From contig JAUJPP010000011.1 of the NCBI GenBank assembly GCA_030562195.1, positions 2,480,001 to 2,544,000 on the forward strand: a stretch of 64,000 nt of DNA, given 5' to 3'. The stretch is from Nipponacmea schrenckii. Its lineage: Eukaryota; Mollusca; Gastropoda; Lottiidae. Each line of letters opens with the position of its first letter. Position 1 is the first letter of the stretch. Positions 1 to 12,010 of this stretch are shown here, one piece after another. The notes beneath the pieces were generated by a model, which made no database searches, was not told the DNA's origin, and saw only the letters and a program-made list of their open reading frames with translations. A program made the position numbers and the translations under genes.

Positions 1-400
1 AAAGAGGAACATTATGAAATAATTTCCGCAAAGAAATAAACGGTACTGAACATGCCTTCGCAAATTGGCTACTTCGTTTTGCAGTACACAAAACTAAGGA
101 TCCTCGATTTCTATTACGATTTCTTGTCCTCCTTCGTTGAAAGAAGGATTTTCAATGTGTCAGATGGACACCGATTCGTTGTACTTGGCCATATCGGGAG
201 AAAAACTAAGCGACATCGTACGTCCCGACAATATAGAACAATATAAAATATTATTAGATGGTAATTGCAATGCCATTGACGTCAATGCGCGAAATACTTT
301 CCTTAAACTTAAACAAAGGACCATACTAGGTTTAAATACAAGGACAGGCGTAAGGAAATTCACGCATTCTTTAGATCCAATGTCTTCAAACCCTAACTAA
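1..400 (+). pseudogene. DNA polymerase B fragment, Polinton/Maverick-like
   Basis: Two overlapping frames together read as the palm region of a protein-primed family B DNA polymerase. The first frame (about 1-140) contains PSQIGYFVLQYTKLRILDFY, the usual stretch just before polymerase motif C. After a frame change near 137-150 the second frame continues with CQMDTDSLYLAISG, where DTDS is the catalytic metal-binding motif. Polinton polymerases carry this arrangement. There is an in-frame stop near 37, a frameshift, and an end at 400, so this is a dead remnant; its 5' part lies outside the window. No capsid, ATPase or integrase gene of a Polinton was recognised downstream. Assignment to Polinton rather than another protein-primed polymerase is inferred from motif flavour only. 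Confidence 0.65.
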
Positions 401-2740
401 AGATTAAAGGGAGATTTATGGGTACATCTTGTCTTCTAGTGCAGACCTAGTTATTGAATGTTTATAAAGTGTTGGTATATATTTGTTTGAATTCTGAGTT
501 TGGAAACATCAAGAAGAGAACAACCCACCAACGACGTGGTTTCAGTTATAAGACAGTCAACACGTTGCAGTAACTACAGTGCGTAAGTCGATTTTTGAAT
601 CGGTTGAGATCCTTTCCTATTTCAAACACTTAGGCATAATTTTTTTACACCCATTCAAATTGTATCGTACAATGATATTAGTCTTATATCTATATTTATA
701 TTGTTGATATTTCCCATTTAGAAAAAATAAAAGTTGAAAGCAGTGAAGGAGTCGCGAGATTGTGCGACAGTATACTAGTATATAACTAAACGCTTCAGAG
801 TTAATGTGAATAAAGAACAACGCATACTTTTACATCAACGTCAGTGCTTAGGAGGGAAAGAATTTTTCCATTCCGTCTAGAAACAAACGGCATATGATTT
901 GCCGAGAACGATTTTAAGAAGATTTGTTCTATGGAAAATATGATTGAATAGACAGTTTTAAAAAAAGATTCTTATCATTTCACTCAACAGCAGAACTCAT
1001 TACTACGTTAATATGAGGAAGGGGTGTACCATTTTAAAAATTGAAAGTAAATCCTTCACCTCGTGTGGTAACGTGTATGCTAATAGAAAACTCGTATGGG
1101 AATACAAACAACGTGACCATCGTTGAAAAAACCATTTTCAAAACGATCCAAGGTCCGATAATCATGAGAAACGCCCCTGGCAAAAACATTATTAATGGAC
1201 ATTTAAAGAAGAATACGACATACGTTTATTATCTTAAAATCCAATGAAACCAACTCGCATAATACTGAAAACACTATGAAAACGTTATTTTCAACGACCA
1301 AAAAATCACCTTTAAGGTGAATCTATCGTAAGGAGTAATTCTCCAACATTTAGTTACCGGGGAATATAGATATTTTTTCCCTCATACCAATTCTGAAATT
1401 TTTGAAAGACTGCTACAGACATTTAGTATTGGGGGCCAGGTTCACTTTCAAAGACCCAATACCAAGAGGAAACCTGTGATGATAAAAAATGTGACACACA
1501 CGTTGTATAGAACATCGTTTCCACTAGGTGCCGAGAAAAAGCTGATAGCACCACCTCGCAACCTGACTTAGAGGAACAGAATCGAATAGACAACAATCCA
1601 TATTGGGTTCACTTAGATTGGTTGATGACGACAACAATACGAGATAAAACAGTTTCATCGTCTAGCGATCTATTGTTCCGATGCATGCATTGTTCATTAT
1701 TTGTTAGTTCGATACTACGTGACATCGATTACCATAGCGAACAGCATAGAAATCACAATAATACAGTGGCGGAATATACCATACTAATCAACTAAAGAGC
1801 GTGTCATTCTTTTTACATTTATTCTGTACTTTATATAAGTTTCCTATGAGTATAGTTTGCTATGTAAAATGATGTATTTTTAACATAATTAATTAAATAA
1901 TCTAAAAAGAATCGAGTTTGTTAGTTCACTGGGACGGATTCTTATTTGAATGAATATAGTCGTACAATATAATACACCTTTTGTAGAAAAAAAGGTATAA
2001 TTTTAGGTAGTAACGTGCTTATGTATGTTTGAATCGCTATCGGTTGTTCAGTCACGATGATAATTACCGTTATTATGATTAAAAGTAAAAGATTCGAAGA
2101 GTATAATACACGTGATATCTTCGCCATAAGAAGAGGAAACCGAATTACATAACAAATATGAGTAATATGATTTGATAATTGTTTCCAGTAGTCGTGACTT
2201 GTTGTATGGAGTTGTGTTTTTCATTGTGACAATACTTTCTAACTGCAAATGAAACGTTGCAAATGAAACGAATTTTTTTATCTGAAACAAATAGCTATTC
2301 CTGATTCATAACAAAGCTTGGTTTCGTTTTACCATTTTGTCGACTCAGCAAAAAACTTTCGTTTTACCATTTTGTCGACTCATCAAAAACTTATTTTTAA
2401 AGAAAATGACTTTCAATAGTTTCCTTTGAAGGGAAAATGCATGCAAATGGCACAGAAATTTTGAGTCAATGAAAAAAACTCGGTGGTTTGGTGTCTGTAA
2501 TCGAGTTCAAACATCGTCAAAACATCCCTTTTTCATGGAATGACCCAAGCATATAAATGGGCAAAATTTTCAAGGATTTCTTCGACTCACAACCCCATTT
2601 CCAACTTCTGAGTCTATAGTTAATTTAATTTTAACTAATTAACGACAAACTTTATTACCCTAATCAGTAATTATTTAGCAAACAGACAACAAAAAGTATG
2701 CTTTGGTAATGTAATTTCGGATTATATTTTTGTTAAATGC
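401..2740. other. No recognisable gene
   Basis: AT-rich sequence with only short open stretches. The longest plus-strand ones are about 1041-1247 and an ATG-less frame near 1374-1571 beginning FFPHTNSEIFERLLQTF. Neither resembles a family I know. They could be decayed neighbours of the polymerase fragment, but nothing in them shows this. Around 2319-2392 a short imperfect direct repeat (cgttttaccattttgtcgac, twice) is visible. Confidence 0.6.
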
Positions 2741-2744
2741 GGTT

Positions 2745-3940
2745 TAACATAGGGTTCAATTTTGGGGCCTCTTCTATTTCTCTTTTTTTTTTATCAATGA
2801 TCTACCCCTTCACATTAACAAATCTATCACTGAATTTTTGCTGACGACTCCACTATTCACGTTTCTGGTACGGACGTTACTTCAATAAATAATGCCTTAC
2901 AACAAGATCTTGAAAATATAAATGTTTGGTGTAATGAAAATGGAATGGTTCTGAATATAATTAAAACTAAAGCTATGCCCATTCGAAATAAGCCCAAAAC
3001 GTGACAAAGTGACGTCTCTCTTTCACTATAACTAAAAAATGAACTCGTTGAAAATGTTTGTGAAGCAGTACTTTTAGAAGTAACAGTGGATGAACACTTA
3101 GACTGGGGGAAACAAATTTAAAATATGTTTCAATTTAACTTCTGAACCGAATTAAATCCCACTTACCATTTGAAACACGTATCTTATTTTATAATAGTTA
3201 TATTTTACCCATCATTTAGTATTGTTCGGAGTAATGCGTCTCATGGTAGACTGGAAGTCTTACATAAAATTCAAAAACGAGCAGTGCGAAGTATCCTAGA
3301 CGCGAACTATGATGCAAGATCGGCAGACTTGTTTAACACTCTTTATAGGCTCACAATCTATCAAGGTTTTAAACTTAACACTGGGATACTGACATACAAA
3401 ATCATTAATGAATAATGCCCTCTTTATTTTAAAAATTATTTTTCATTAATGAAAAATGCCCTCTTTATTTTAAAAATTATTTTTCAAAGAAATCACTTGT
3501 TTCCTCAACAAACCTCTGCCTTCGCTCACAAACCAATGAAGATCTTTATTTACCCAAATGTAAACTGGAAGCAATGAAACGAACCTTCCGATATACAGCA
3601 AGTCTACTTTGGAACTCTCTGCCCCGAACAACTAAATCATCTTCATCACTAGCCATGTTTGAAATGAGGCTAAAGGCAGAGCTACATAACGTACCACCAT
3701 CAAGTTGATACCAGTTTTCACTTTTTACATCATTGTCGCGTATATAAATAATATGGATAAAATTCTATGTGTTTTTCATAATTTCTGTATGTGTATATAA
3801 TATTTGCATGTGTATTTCATTGTGAGCATGCTTTTTATTTCTTTTATAATTTTATGTATATGTAGTTTAGGAAGATACCAGGGAAGATTTGCCTCTGGCA
3901 AACTGATTTTCCTGTCAAATAAAGTATTATTATTATTATG
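2745..3940 (+). pseudogene. LINE 3' half: reverse transcriptase remnant with 3' tail
   Basis: Broken frames read as the second half of a non-LTR reverse transcriptase of the CR1/L2/Jockey group: GSILGPLLF (RT block after the palm), INDLPLHI, a mutated FADDST catalytic block (near 2835), then LQQDLENINVWCNENGMVLN, HGRLEVLHKIQKRAVRSI and a C-terminus with LLWNSLPRTTKSSSS before a stop near 3710. The 3' untranslated part ends near 3940 in a TATTATTATTAT run after a polyadenylation-like aataaag, the usual short-repeat 3' end of these LINEs. Frameshifts and stops show it is inactive. 5' truncated. No target-site duplication was identified. Confidence 0.75.
3403..3485. repeat. 41-bp tandem duplication inside the LINE remnant
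   Basis: Two near-identical 41-base units (3403-3443 and 3444-3484) starting cattaatgaa. The first contains the stop that ends the open frame of the LINE C-terminus; the duplication adds to the breakage of this copy. Confidence 0.8.
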
Positions 3941-4012
3941 TATAATACTTCTTATGTTTTAGCTTAAACATCACATGACCTTCTTAATCTTGAAGCTGAC
4001 GCTCTTTTCAAA

Positions 4013-4300
4013 ATGGCTGACGAAACAGGAAAGCACAGACCAAACTGGTCTAAAGATGAAATTCTGTGATGCAAATTCATAAAAGAGATAAATCACATAA
4101 GATCATAATTTGGATCCAACATTACTACTCAGAGTAACCAAAAGCTGCCTGGGAATTTGTAACGTCTCAACTTCAAACCCAAGTGTAAAAAGGGAAAAGA
4201 ACGAAGTGGAAAAGAAACATCATAATGTTTATAGTAAAAGCAAAAAAGAGCTCACAGAACATTCCAAGAAATTAAGGTTTATGTTTGATGTAGATTAAAA
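4013..4300 (+). pseudogene. Myb/SANT-like (zeste/NAIF1-type) DNA-binding domain, decayed
   Basis: An ATG at 4013 opens MADETGKHRPNWSKDEIL, followed after a stop and frame changes by KFIKEINHIRS, KAAWEFVTSQLQTQ (4141 on) and VKREKNEVEKKHHNVYSKSK (from about 4179). In order, these match the layout of the Myb/SANT-like domain of zeste and NAIF1-type proteins: tryptophan in helix 1, AAWExV in helix 2, and a basic helix that binds DNA. At least two frame changes and a TGA after residue 18 make it a pseudogene. Such domains travel with Harbinger-type transposons as well as host genes; nothing here decides which. Recognition is by eye from conserved positions. Confidence 0.5.
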
Positions 4301-5749
4301 ATCTACCAGAAAGAAAAAATAGGCTTTGATTACTAATGATTTTCACGATCACTGTCTTTATGATATTAATTGCTCTTTCTGGTTCTAATAATGGGACTTC
4401 CAGTTCATTACTGGGTGGTAAGTATCCATCAGTGCCTAACCTGAAAATTTCTTTTACATTTCAGGTTACCGCCTCAGAAACCTTCCGTCATGCCCAACTG
4501 ATGACCACTTAATTTGGCTTGAAGTTTACTTTCAAGATCATCGTAGACACAAACTACCTCTTTGTTTCTTTCAGAGTGAAGAGCACATTGAGATCTGTAT
4601 AAGATCATAAAATTTCATGGAGATATCTTGAAAACTAAACAAATGACTAGCATTTTAGTTCAAAATATATCATTTTCGGTCACATAATTCTTCTTAATTA
4701 CCTTTAAACAATTTCTAAGATTAAAATATCTGTATCTTTCTTAATACTTAACATATCTCGATAATTCTGGTGTCATTTAAAAGGGTATTTCATTGGATTT
4801 GATGGACTTTGAAATTTTTCTCCACATACCTAAATAATAGCAAACACCAAAATGCAATTCGTAATATTTCAATCCATGTTTTAATGACAAAGTTATCGTA
4901 CTTCTGCTCCAAATTACTTTATATTTATATACGTAAATATCATCCATCTGAATTACTTCTTATTAATATACGTAAAAGTTATTCATATATTCAGTATCTA
5001 CTGAATTGGTTGTAATTATATTCCCATTACAATGCGGTACAATATATATATACATAATATCTAAATAACAAATTTACGCCATTTTTTACTAGTATTCCAG
5101 CAAATTTGATTTTTCTGCTCTTTAAGTTTTGCAATTACGTAGATCACTCGTCCAACTGTCGATGTTCATGACGCTGTATATCTAACTGCCGAATAAAAAC
5201 AAACATTCAAGATGGCGTATGATTTTTCAAGACTGTTGTACACCAGTTACCTCCCTTGATGTAAACTTTGAAATCCATGACCCACATTCAAGTTTTCGTA
5301 TTAAGCGTTTATATATTTTATTTTACATACAATTTCGCACTATTTTATAATTGGTGAAATCCATCTTGGTGATGTATGTGAATGAGAAACTTTTATAATT
5401 GTAATCGAAATTTGCGTCTCATTTCGTTTGCGTACATTTTTGTACCAGTTATCTCCCCTGAATTCGGAATCCCTGACCTCAATTGATGTTTATATATTAA
5501 ATGTAGCAGGGTGAATTTTTAAAAGAAACTTGGTTGTTTTTGCGTGGCAAATGAAATTTGACACGCTTTGTTTTCGTTCGGATTATTTTTTTTTTTTTTT
5601 TTTTTTTTGGGAAGCTCGCTAGCCCAAACGGAAAGAGATAGACTATTTCTGTTTTCACCAATGGTTTTTATATGGGCTGGAATCAAAATTGAATGTCTAA
5701 CATGAAATTTTAGCTAACCCGAAAGTGGCTAATTGCATAATTTATACCC
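4301..5749. other. No recognisable gene
   Basis: AT-rich. A possible small intron (donor ggtaagt near 4417, acceptor ttttacatttcag near 4473) precedes a short open stretch, YRLRNLPSCPTDDHLIWLEV, which I cannot place; it may belong with the decayed Myb/SANT fragment just upstream. A T-homopolymer of over 20 bases sits at about 5586-5608. Nothing else supportable. Confidence 0.5.
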
Positions 5750-5894
5750 CTCTCACTCTTAATTAGCTTAATGGAATAATGGAAGAATATGTATTGGGCA
5801 AAACTATTTATTTGCTGAAATTGCGTTACAAATAAAATATGCAGGAACTAAAAGTTAACCAATACAGAATTCCCCCAATACCCAAGAGTGAGAG
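5750..5894. repeat. 11-bp inverted repeat downstream of the recombinase
   Basis: ctctcactctt at 5750-5760 and its exact reverse complement at 5884-5894 lie just 3' of the tyrosine recombinase stop (6011, minus strand). Tyrosine-recombinase retrotransposons carry inverted or split terminal repeats, so this may be part of the element end, but no matching copy can be seen on the other side because of the assembly gap. Confidence 0.4.
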
Positions 5895-6010
5895 AGAAAT
5901 AAAGGAGGAAAAACAGATAAAAAAAAATAATAATAAATAACTAATAGAGTTAAGAAAACTAACATATAAACGGAGAAACTCGTGTATAGCTCAATTGTGG
6001 TAAATTAGCT

Positions 6011-7019
6011 CTAAAGTAATTTCGCTCTATGAACCTTGTATGATTCGAGCTTTTCAGACACATGCGGTTCGAAATATCTCAAATATGCATCGCTCTTCCA
6101 AAATCCGAGATCTTGTATTAAATTACCGGGCATACCCGCCCTATGACACCAGGTGGCACCACCCCTCCTAAAGGAATGTCCACTGAATACTACATCACAG
6201 TTACAACTCTTAACAATAGATCTTAACTTAGCAATAAAATAATTATATGTTAATACTTGATTATTTTCTGACAACAACAGAGGGCTATCGAGAGAGTGAT
6301 TGAGGTCCGAATGCATAGATAATAAATTGCGTACAGCAGTCGCGGGGCACAACTTGTGCGTAGGGGAACCTAGGTAAGGCAGTGGTACCTGTAGTTTCCT
6401 TTCCCTAAATTGCAATGTTTTAGACCACTTTAATGTAAGAATGAAGTCATCCTCATGAGCTATTATATCTGCAATGCAAATATCCAAAGTGGAATTAAAG
6501 TCAGATTTTGCTAAGAAATTACCCGGTCGTAATAAACCGAAAAATCCAATCAGACAAGCTGACCAAAACGAGAGATCAACTATGTTGCTCAGTACAAGTT
6601 TGTCCTTTATCATAGATAAAACAGATGGTGAGATCGGAGGCGCACCCTCCTGTGCGTCACCTAATTCGCGCTTTACACCCTTTAAAGTGTGTTCAATAAT
6701 CCAATTTTCTTTCAAAGGATCAACCAGTCCTTCGATGTGATGCAAATGTTTAATGATTGTCAAATAGGCGCGCACAGTGCCATATTTAAAACCACGTACA
6801 TCCACCATATACGCGATATACAATGCAATTGTTCGGTCCGTAGCAGGAGTACACTGTAATTTCAATTGCTCACAAAATTGTAAATAAGTCCTCAATTGAG
6901 CTTTGTAAGTACGTCTTGTACCTTCCGCCCATCCTTTACGCTGAAATCTTTGGACAGTTGACTCTAACACCTCGCTCAAATCTACCTGGCCACCTAGAAT
7001 ATATAAATGAATTCGACAT
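6011..7019 (-). CDS. Tyrosine recombinase of a mobile element, 5' end lost in gap
   Basis: About 330 intact codons ending at a TAG (6013-6011). The N-terminal SAM-like core-binding part reads RRTYKAQLRTYLQFCEQL. The catalytic part has the first arginine in GFFGLLRPGNF, the HxxR box in GHSFRRGGATWCHRAG, a tryptophan at the second-histidine position (LGFWKSDAYL) and the nucleophilic tyrosine in AYLRYFEP. This is the full R-HxxR-W-Y set of the phage-integrase fold, which cuts and rejoins DNA through a 3'-phosphotyrosine. In invertebrates this type occurs in DIRS/Ngaro-like retrotransposons and Cryptons; no reverse transcriptase is visible, so the class is open. The start is not defined because the frame runs into the gap at 7041, and the sequence beyond the gap belongs to a LINE on the other strand. 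Confidence 0.8.
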
Positions 7020-7040
7020 ATGACGAGACAGCTCGACCTG

Positions 7041-7540
7041 NNNNNNNNNNNNNNNNNNNNNNNNNNNNNNNNNNNNNNNNNNNNNNNNNNNNNNNNNNNN
7101 NNNNNNNNNNNNNNNNNNNNNNNNNNNNNNNNNNNNNNNNNNNNNNNNNNNNNNNNNNNNNNNNNNNNNNNNNNNNNNNNNNNNNNNNNNNNNNNNNNNN
7201 NNNNNNNNNNNNNNNNNNNNNNNNNNNNNNNNNNNNNNNNNNNNNNNNNNNNNNNNNNNNNNNNNNNNNNNNNNNNNNNNNNNNNNNNNNNNNNNNNNNN
7301 NNNNNNNNNNNNNNNNNNNNNNNNNNNNNNNNNNNNNNNNNNNNNNNNNNNNNNNNNNNNNNNNNNNNNNNNNNNNNNNNNNNNNNNNNNNNNNNNNNNN
7401 NNNNNNNNNNNNNNNNNNNNNNNNNNNNNNNNNNNNNNNNNNNNNNNNNNNNNNNNNNNNNNNNNNNNNNNNNNNNNNNNNNNNNNNNNNNNNNNNNNNN
7501 NNNNNNNNNNNNNNNNNNNNNNNNNNNNNNNNNNNNNNNN
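7041..7540. other. Assembly gap (500 N)
   Basis: Run of exactly 500 N, a conventional placeholder length. It separates the tyrosine recombinase from an I-like LINE tail, so the adjacency of these two is not proven by sequence. Confidence 0.99.
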
Positions 7541-8080
7541 CCGTCCTCCTATTGTGCCAACAGGAGAAATGAAGTTGTTTTGTGCCGCTCTCGTCTTGGA
7601 CATACTCACCTTACCAACTGTTACCTGCTTAAGCGAGAGCCTCAACCAGTCTGTCAGCACTGTCAGGTTCGCTTGACAGTGAAACACATTCTGATTGAGT
7701 GCATGCATCTCAAACCCATAAGATCTCAGCACTACCGTGCTAGATCCTTGTTCCATCTGTTTGCGCAACCTTCTCTTTATGAGAAGGTTGTCGCGTTTTT
7801 AAAACAGACTAATCTATATTTTAAATTTTAAAATATATTTTGTGTTATAGTTTTGTTTTTGCTATTTTGTTTTTAGCCCATTTTGGGTTACAACTATTCT
7901 GTGATATTGTTTTTAGCATTGTATTGTTGCCCTTTTTGGGTTTTCTGTGATAATTTTTATTTCAATGTATTGATTTTCTAGTTTTAATTTTTGTTGTATT
8001 TTAAATCGCATTCAAGTGCTATATAGCCCGTTTTGGTGCTGATGCACTTAAATACATTTCATTTCATTTCATTTTCTAAT
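7541..8080 (+). mobile_element. I-like LINE, 3' end (C-terminus and 3' UTR)
   Basis: The frame ending at 7831 encodes the C-terminal end of ORF2 after RNase H: ANRRNEVVLCRSRLGHTHLT, then CQHCQVRLTVKHILIEC (a CX2C...HX4C zinc-knuckle-like block) and a terminal KQTNLYFKF. A ~240-base 3' UTR follows (gcccgttttggtgctgatgcac near 8022-8043) and ends in (ATTTC)n. The same tail recurs at 17.3, 22.7, 28.8, 32.4, 44.3, 44.4 and 50.8 kb. The 5' side is lost in the gap. The junction at about 8080 cuts into a minus-strand LINE of family A. Confidence 0.85.
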
Positions 8081-8991
8081 TTGACTACAGTTTAAACCAT
8101 ATATGTTTAGGCAAAATGGACATATTCTATATTCCCTGGGGATGTTAGTTTCTCTCCCCTTTTCTATTTGCAACATATGACTACTTAAACGAAATCTACT
8201 AAAGGCTATCCTATGCTGTTTATTGGTGATTGCATCCAGATACAGTTCTGGTTCCAGAATTGATTTTATCTCACAATAAAACATAAGTTTGGATGAACAA
8301 TTTATCTCACTATGCCATTCTTGTGAAGCACAATCTTTCACACGTTGGACAAATAATTGCAAGAAATAAATACCATTCCCAACATGCTGGTTGTTCCATA
8401 CAAAATGAAAACCGTAAGTGTATAACAAATTTCTGATTTTTGTTGCCCAGTTTTCTCTTCCAGCTAGATGCTGCTGATACAACATCGAATAACATCGTTT
8501 CGGATATCTATCATCTGACATTGTTAAGATTTTAAGCCAGTATTTGATACATTTTTTTATACAATAATACATATAGTGGGTATCGGCCTAATTCACACAG
8601 AACAGCCTGATTGGGCCTAATTCACCTAGAACAGCCTGATTGGGCCTAATTCACCCAGAACAGCCTGATTGGGCCTAATTCACCCAGAACAGCCTGATTG
8701 GGCCTAATTCACCCAGAACAGCCTGATTGGGAGATGATATTTTTACTCCAAGTAGTTTCTTACAGAACTGGTACTGTATACTTTCAATAGATTTGTAAGA
8801 CTGAAAACCCCAAATTTCAGCGCCATAGGTCAGAATAGGCACAATCATGTGATCAAACAAATATAGTGCTTTTTTGTAACATAAATTGGACTTGTTAATA
8901 AAGCGATTTACAAGAATAAGACCCTTTTGTGCTGAGGAACATAAAGTTTGAATATTTTTATACCAAGATAGAGTTGGAGTAAATACAATTC
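8081..8991 (-). mobile_element. LINE family A, ORF2 C-terminal part (minus strand)
   Basis: Reading the minus strand, 8991 to 8860 gives VFTPTLSWYKNIQTLCSSAQ and then FDHMIVPILTYGAEIWGFQS, the conserved segment behind the RT domain; a frame ending at 8069 gives the C-terminus (SRFRLSSHMLQIEKGRETNI, CPFCLNIYGLNC). No RNase H is present. It continues, across the family B insertion, the RT that stops at 12011: the codons for YLGI (at 12016) and VFTPTLSW (at 8990) are consecutive in the ancestral gene. The 3' end is cut off by the I-like LINE at 8080; a duplicate at 48480-49194 keeps the full C-terminus. Clade not settled (L2 or RTE-X-like). Inactive. Confidence 0.75.
8586..8729. repeat. 29-bp minisatellite, five copies, within LINE coding sequence
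   Basis: Five tandem copies of a unit beginning gggcctaattcacc. On the minus strand the unit encodes the LINE motif NQAVLGELG, so the array arose by expansion of coding sequence; 29 is not a multiple of three, so each added copy shifts the frame. Confidence 0.9.
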
Positions 8992-11900
8992 AATTAGGTC
9001 CATATTAAATGTGTTCCTGGAGTAAAATCCCAGATCTGTTAGAAATAAAACTTTATCGGAATTTATTACTGATAATTCACTTGATGTTTGTGGGATCACA
9101 GAAACATGGTTAAAAAACGGCTCTGATAGTTCTGTTATAGCAGCATTGGTGCTAGAAGGCTATTCCATACAGCATTATGCGAGAGGATCACGAGGTGGGG
9201 GAGTGGCTTTGATTTTCAAATCATCCATCAAATGCACTAAAATTCAGAGTGAGAGGTTTGATAGTTTCGAAGTACTTGACTGTTCCCTTCTATTTTTAAC
9301 AGAAAATATTAGACTCATTACGATCTACCGACCACCACATGAAAAGTCGTGTCAAAAAGTTTTTGAAGAGTTTGAACTTTATCTTGATAGATTAATAACT
9401 TCTAAATGTGATATGGTTATTTTTGGAGACTTCAACATACATATTGATAATGTGAATGACAGTACAGCCGCCAATTTTCGTGATATCCTCAATAACAGAT
9501 CTCTTATACAACATATAACATCTGCAACACACAATCGTGGTCATATTCTTGATCTGGTGATAACAAATGATGGTGGACATAAACTTGACAATATCAATGA
9601 GTGATAAATTAATATCGGATCATTTTCCTGCCATATTTGAAATAAACATTCAGAGACCTAAACCAATCCGAAAGACAGTAAGTTTTCGTAAATTCAAATC
9701 TCTTAATGTTGATCAATTCAGTACAGAAATTGTGAACTCAAATTTCAATGAAATACTTTCTCATTTACATCTTCAAGAAGGAGTATCACAATACGACTCA
9801 AAACTTACACAAATTTTAGATTCTGTTTTACCAATAAAAACCAAGACTATAACACTTCGTCCCAACACTCAATGGTTTAAAGACAACATTCTTGAAGCTA
9901 AACGGGAACGCAACAAGGCTGAGCACCGCTGGAGAAAATCCCAACTTCACGTTGACAAAGAAATTTATAAAACACTTAAAAACAAAGTTACTAGATTGAT
10001 CGATGAAGCTAAAGTTGATTTCTATTCGAACAAGATAGAAAATGGTGACAATAGACAAAAGGATTTGTACAAAGTTGTGAACATTCTGTTGAACTATAAC
10101 TCTGATAAAACTATTCTTCCAGATAGTGAATGTGATGATGAAAGACTTGCCAATTTATTTTCAGATTTCTTTAAGTCCAAAATTCAGAAAATAAGAATAG
10201 ATATAAACTATTGATTTTGATGCATTTCAGTTTGATTTTAACAAGAATAGTGCCTCTTTGAATAGTTTTGATCAAGTTAATGAGATTACTATCAAGAAGT
10301 TAATTATGTCATCAGCTCCAAAGTCATGTTCATTAGACCCTATTCCCACTCCCCTCCTGAAAGATTGCATTGATGATTTAATCCCTGTTATTACCAGTAT
10401 TATAAATTCCTGCATAGTTACCTCAACTGTTCCTGATATTTTCAAATTAGCTTTTGTAACCCCTCTAATAAAGAAGTCCTCACTTGATCCAAACATTTTC
10501 AAAAATTACAGACCAGTTTCAAATCTTAGTTTTATATCAAAAATACTTGAGAAATGTATAGCCAGTCAATTAACAAATTTTATCACTGAAAACCTCCTGT
10601 TTGAACCATTTCCAAGTGCTTATAGAAAATTCCATAGTACCGAGACTGCTCTTACCCGTGTTTTTAATGATATCTTAATTGATATTGATAGCAAAAAGTC
10701 TGTTCTATTAATTTTACTTGATTTAAGTGCTGCCTTTGATACGGTAGATATTCCTATTTTATTAAAACGACTGTGCAATAGATTTGGTATTTCTGGCAAT
10801 GCTTTAAGTTTGTTAGAAAGCTATCTTGTAGGTAGAAAACAATGTGTTCTTGTTAATGGCAAAACTACAAAAGATTCAATTTTATCTTTTGGTGTACCTC
10901 AAGGCTCAGTTTTAGGTCCAATTTTATTTACCTTGTATACTTCTCCTCTTGGCGACATAGTCAAAAAATATGATCTTAACTTTCATTTTATATGCTGACG
11001 ATACTCAATTATATATTTCTTTCTGTCCTAATCACCCCACTTCACATCAACTGAGTAAATCACAACTAGAAAAAATTTTCTAAAATTAAACGATGATAAA
11101 ACTGAATATATGATTTTAGGCTCAAAACACCAACTTAATAAACATGCACAATATATAAATATTCCACTTGTAATTGGTGATTGTAGTATAGACTTCTCTC
11201 TCAGCTCGTAATATTGGTGTGATTATGGATAGTGCTATGAGTATGGAAGCTCAAATTAATAATAATATGTAAATTATGTTTTTTAAATATCAGAAATATT
11301 GGTAAAATTCGCAAATTTTTAACTGTAGATGCATGCCACAAAATTACTTGTTAATTCTTTCATCACTTCCAGATTAGATAATTTTAATTCTTTATTAGTT
11401 GGTTTACCATCAAAACTTATAGTTAAATTACAGAGTGTTCAAAACACTGACGCACGATTGGTGACTCGTTCTAAGAAAACAGATCATATTACACCTATTT
11501 TATTGGATTTACATTGGTTACCTGTTAAATATCGAATAAATTTTAAAATTTTACTTCTTACTTTCTAATGCCTGCACAATTTAGCTCCTGGATACCTCGC
11601 ACACTACGCTCAGGTGATAAATTACTTTTAAAGCCAGTTAGTTATAATTTAATATCTTATGGACAACGTTCTTTTAGTTTTCAAGCCCCATATTTATGGA
11701 ATAAATTACCGTTTAATATAAGATCTTGTACTTCACTATTTTCTTTTAAGAAACAAATAAAAACATATCTTTTTAAACTTGCATTCGATACTTAGTACAT
11801 GTACTTTTAATATGGCTTCAATTATGTCTCAGTGTGTATTAAATTGTAGTTATTTTTATCTTTTTTACATTTTTATCATTTTTTCAATGTTTTATATCAA

Positions 11901-12010
11901 CATTTATTATTTATTATCTTTTAACATTATATTGTTTTCTTGTAAAGTGCCTCTGAACACATTTGTGAAAGAGCTCACTATAAATATTTTGTAATAATAA
12001 ATAAATAAAT
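8992..12010 (+). mobile_element. LINE family B (CR1/L2-like), 5'-truncated, inserted in LINE A
   Basis: Plus-strand ORF2 in four broken frames. APE endonuclease: VRNKTLSEFITDNSLDVCGI, TETWLKNG, YRPP, FGDFNIHID (9415-9450) and SDHFPA (9610). RT: PKSCSLDPIPTPLLKD (10318 on), NYRPVSNLSFISKILEKC, DLSAAFDTVD, GVPQGSVLGPILF, and a YADDTQLY catalytic block near 10990 reached after a frameshift. The C-terminus ends with YLFKLAFDT at 11795, and the 3' tail is (AAT/AAAT)n at 11993-12010. Target duplication aattc at 8987-8991 and 12011-12015. A second copy lies at 49620-50412 plus 52739-55006. Frameshifts near 9600, 10205, 10990 and 11568 make it inactive. Confidence 0.85.

Noticed and set aside
7020..7831. 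Open frames spanning the N gap, linking the recombinase or upstream sequence to the LINE tail
   Set aside because: The Ns are read as open codons; the real sequences on each side belong to different elements on opposite strands.
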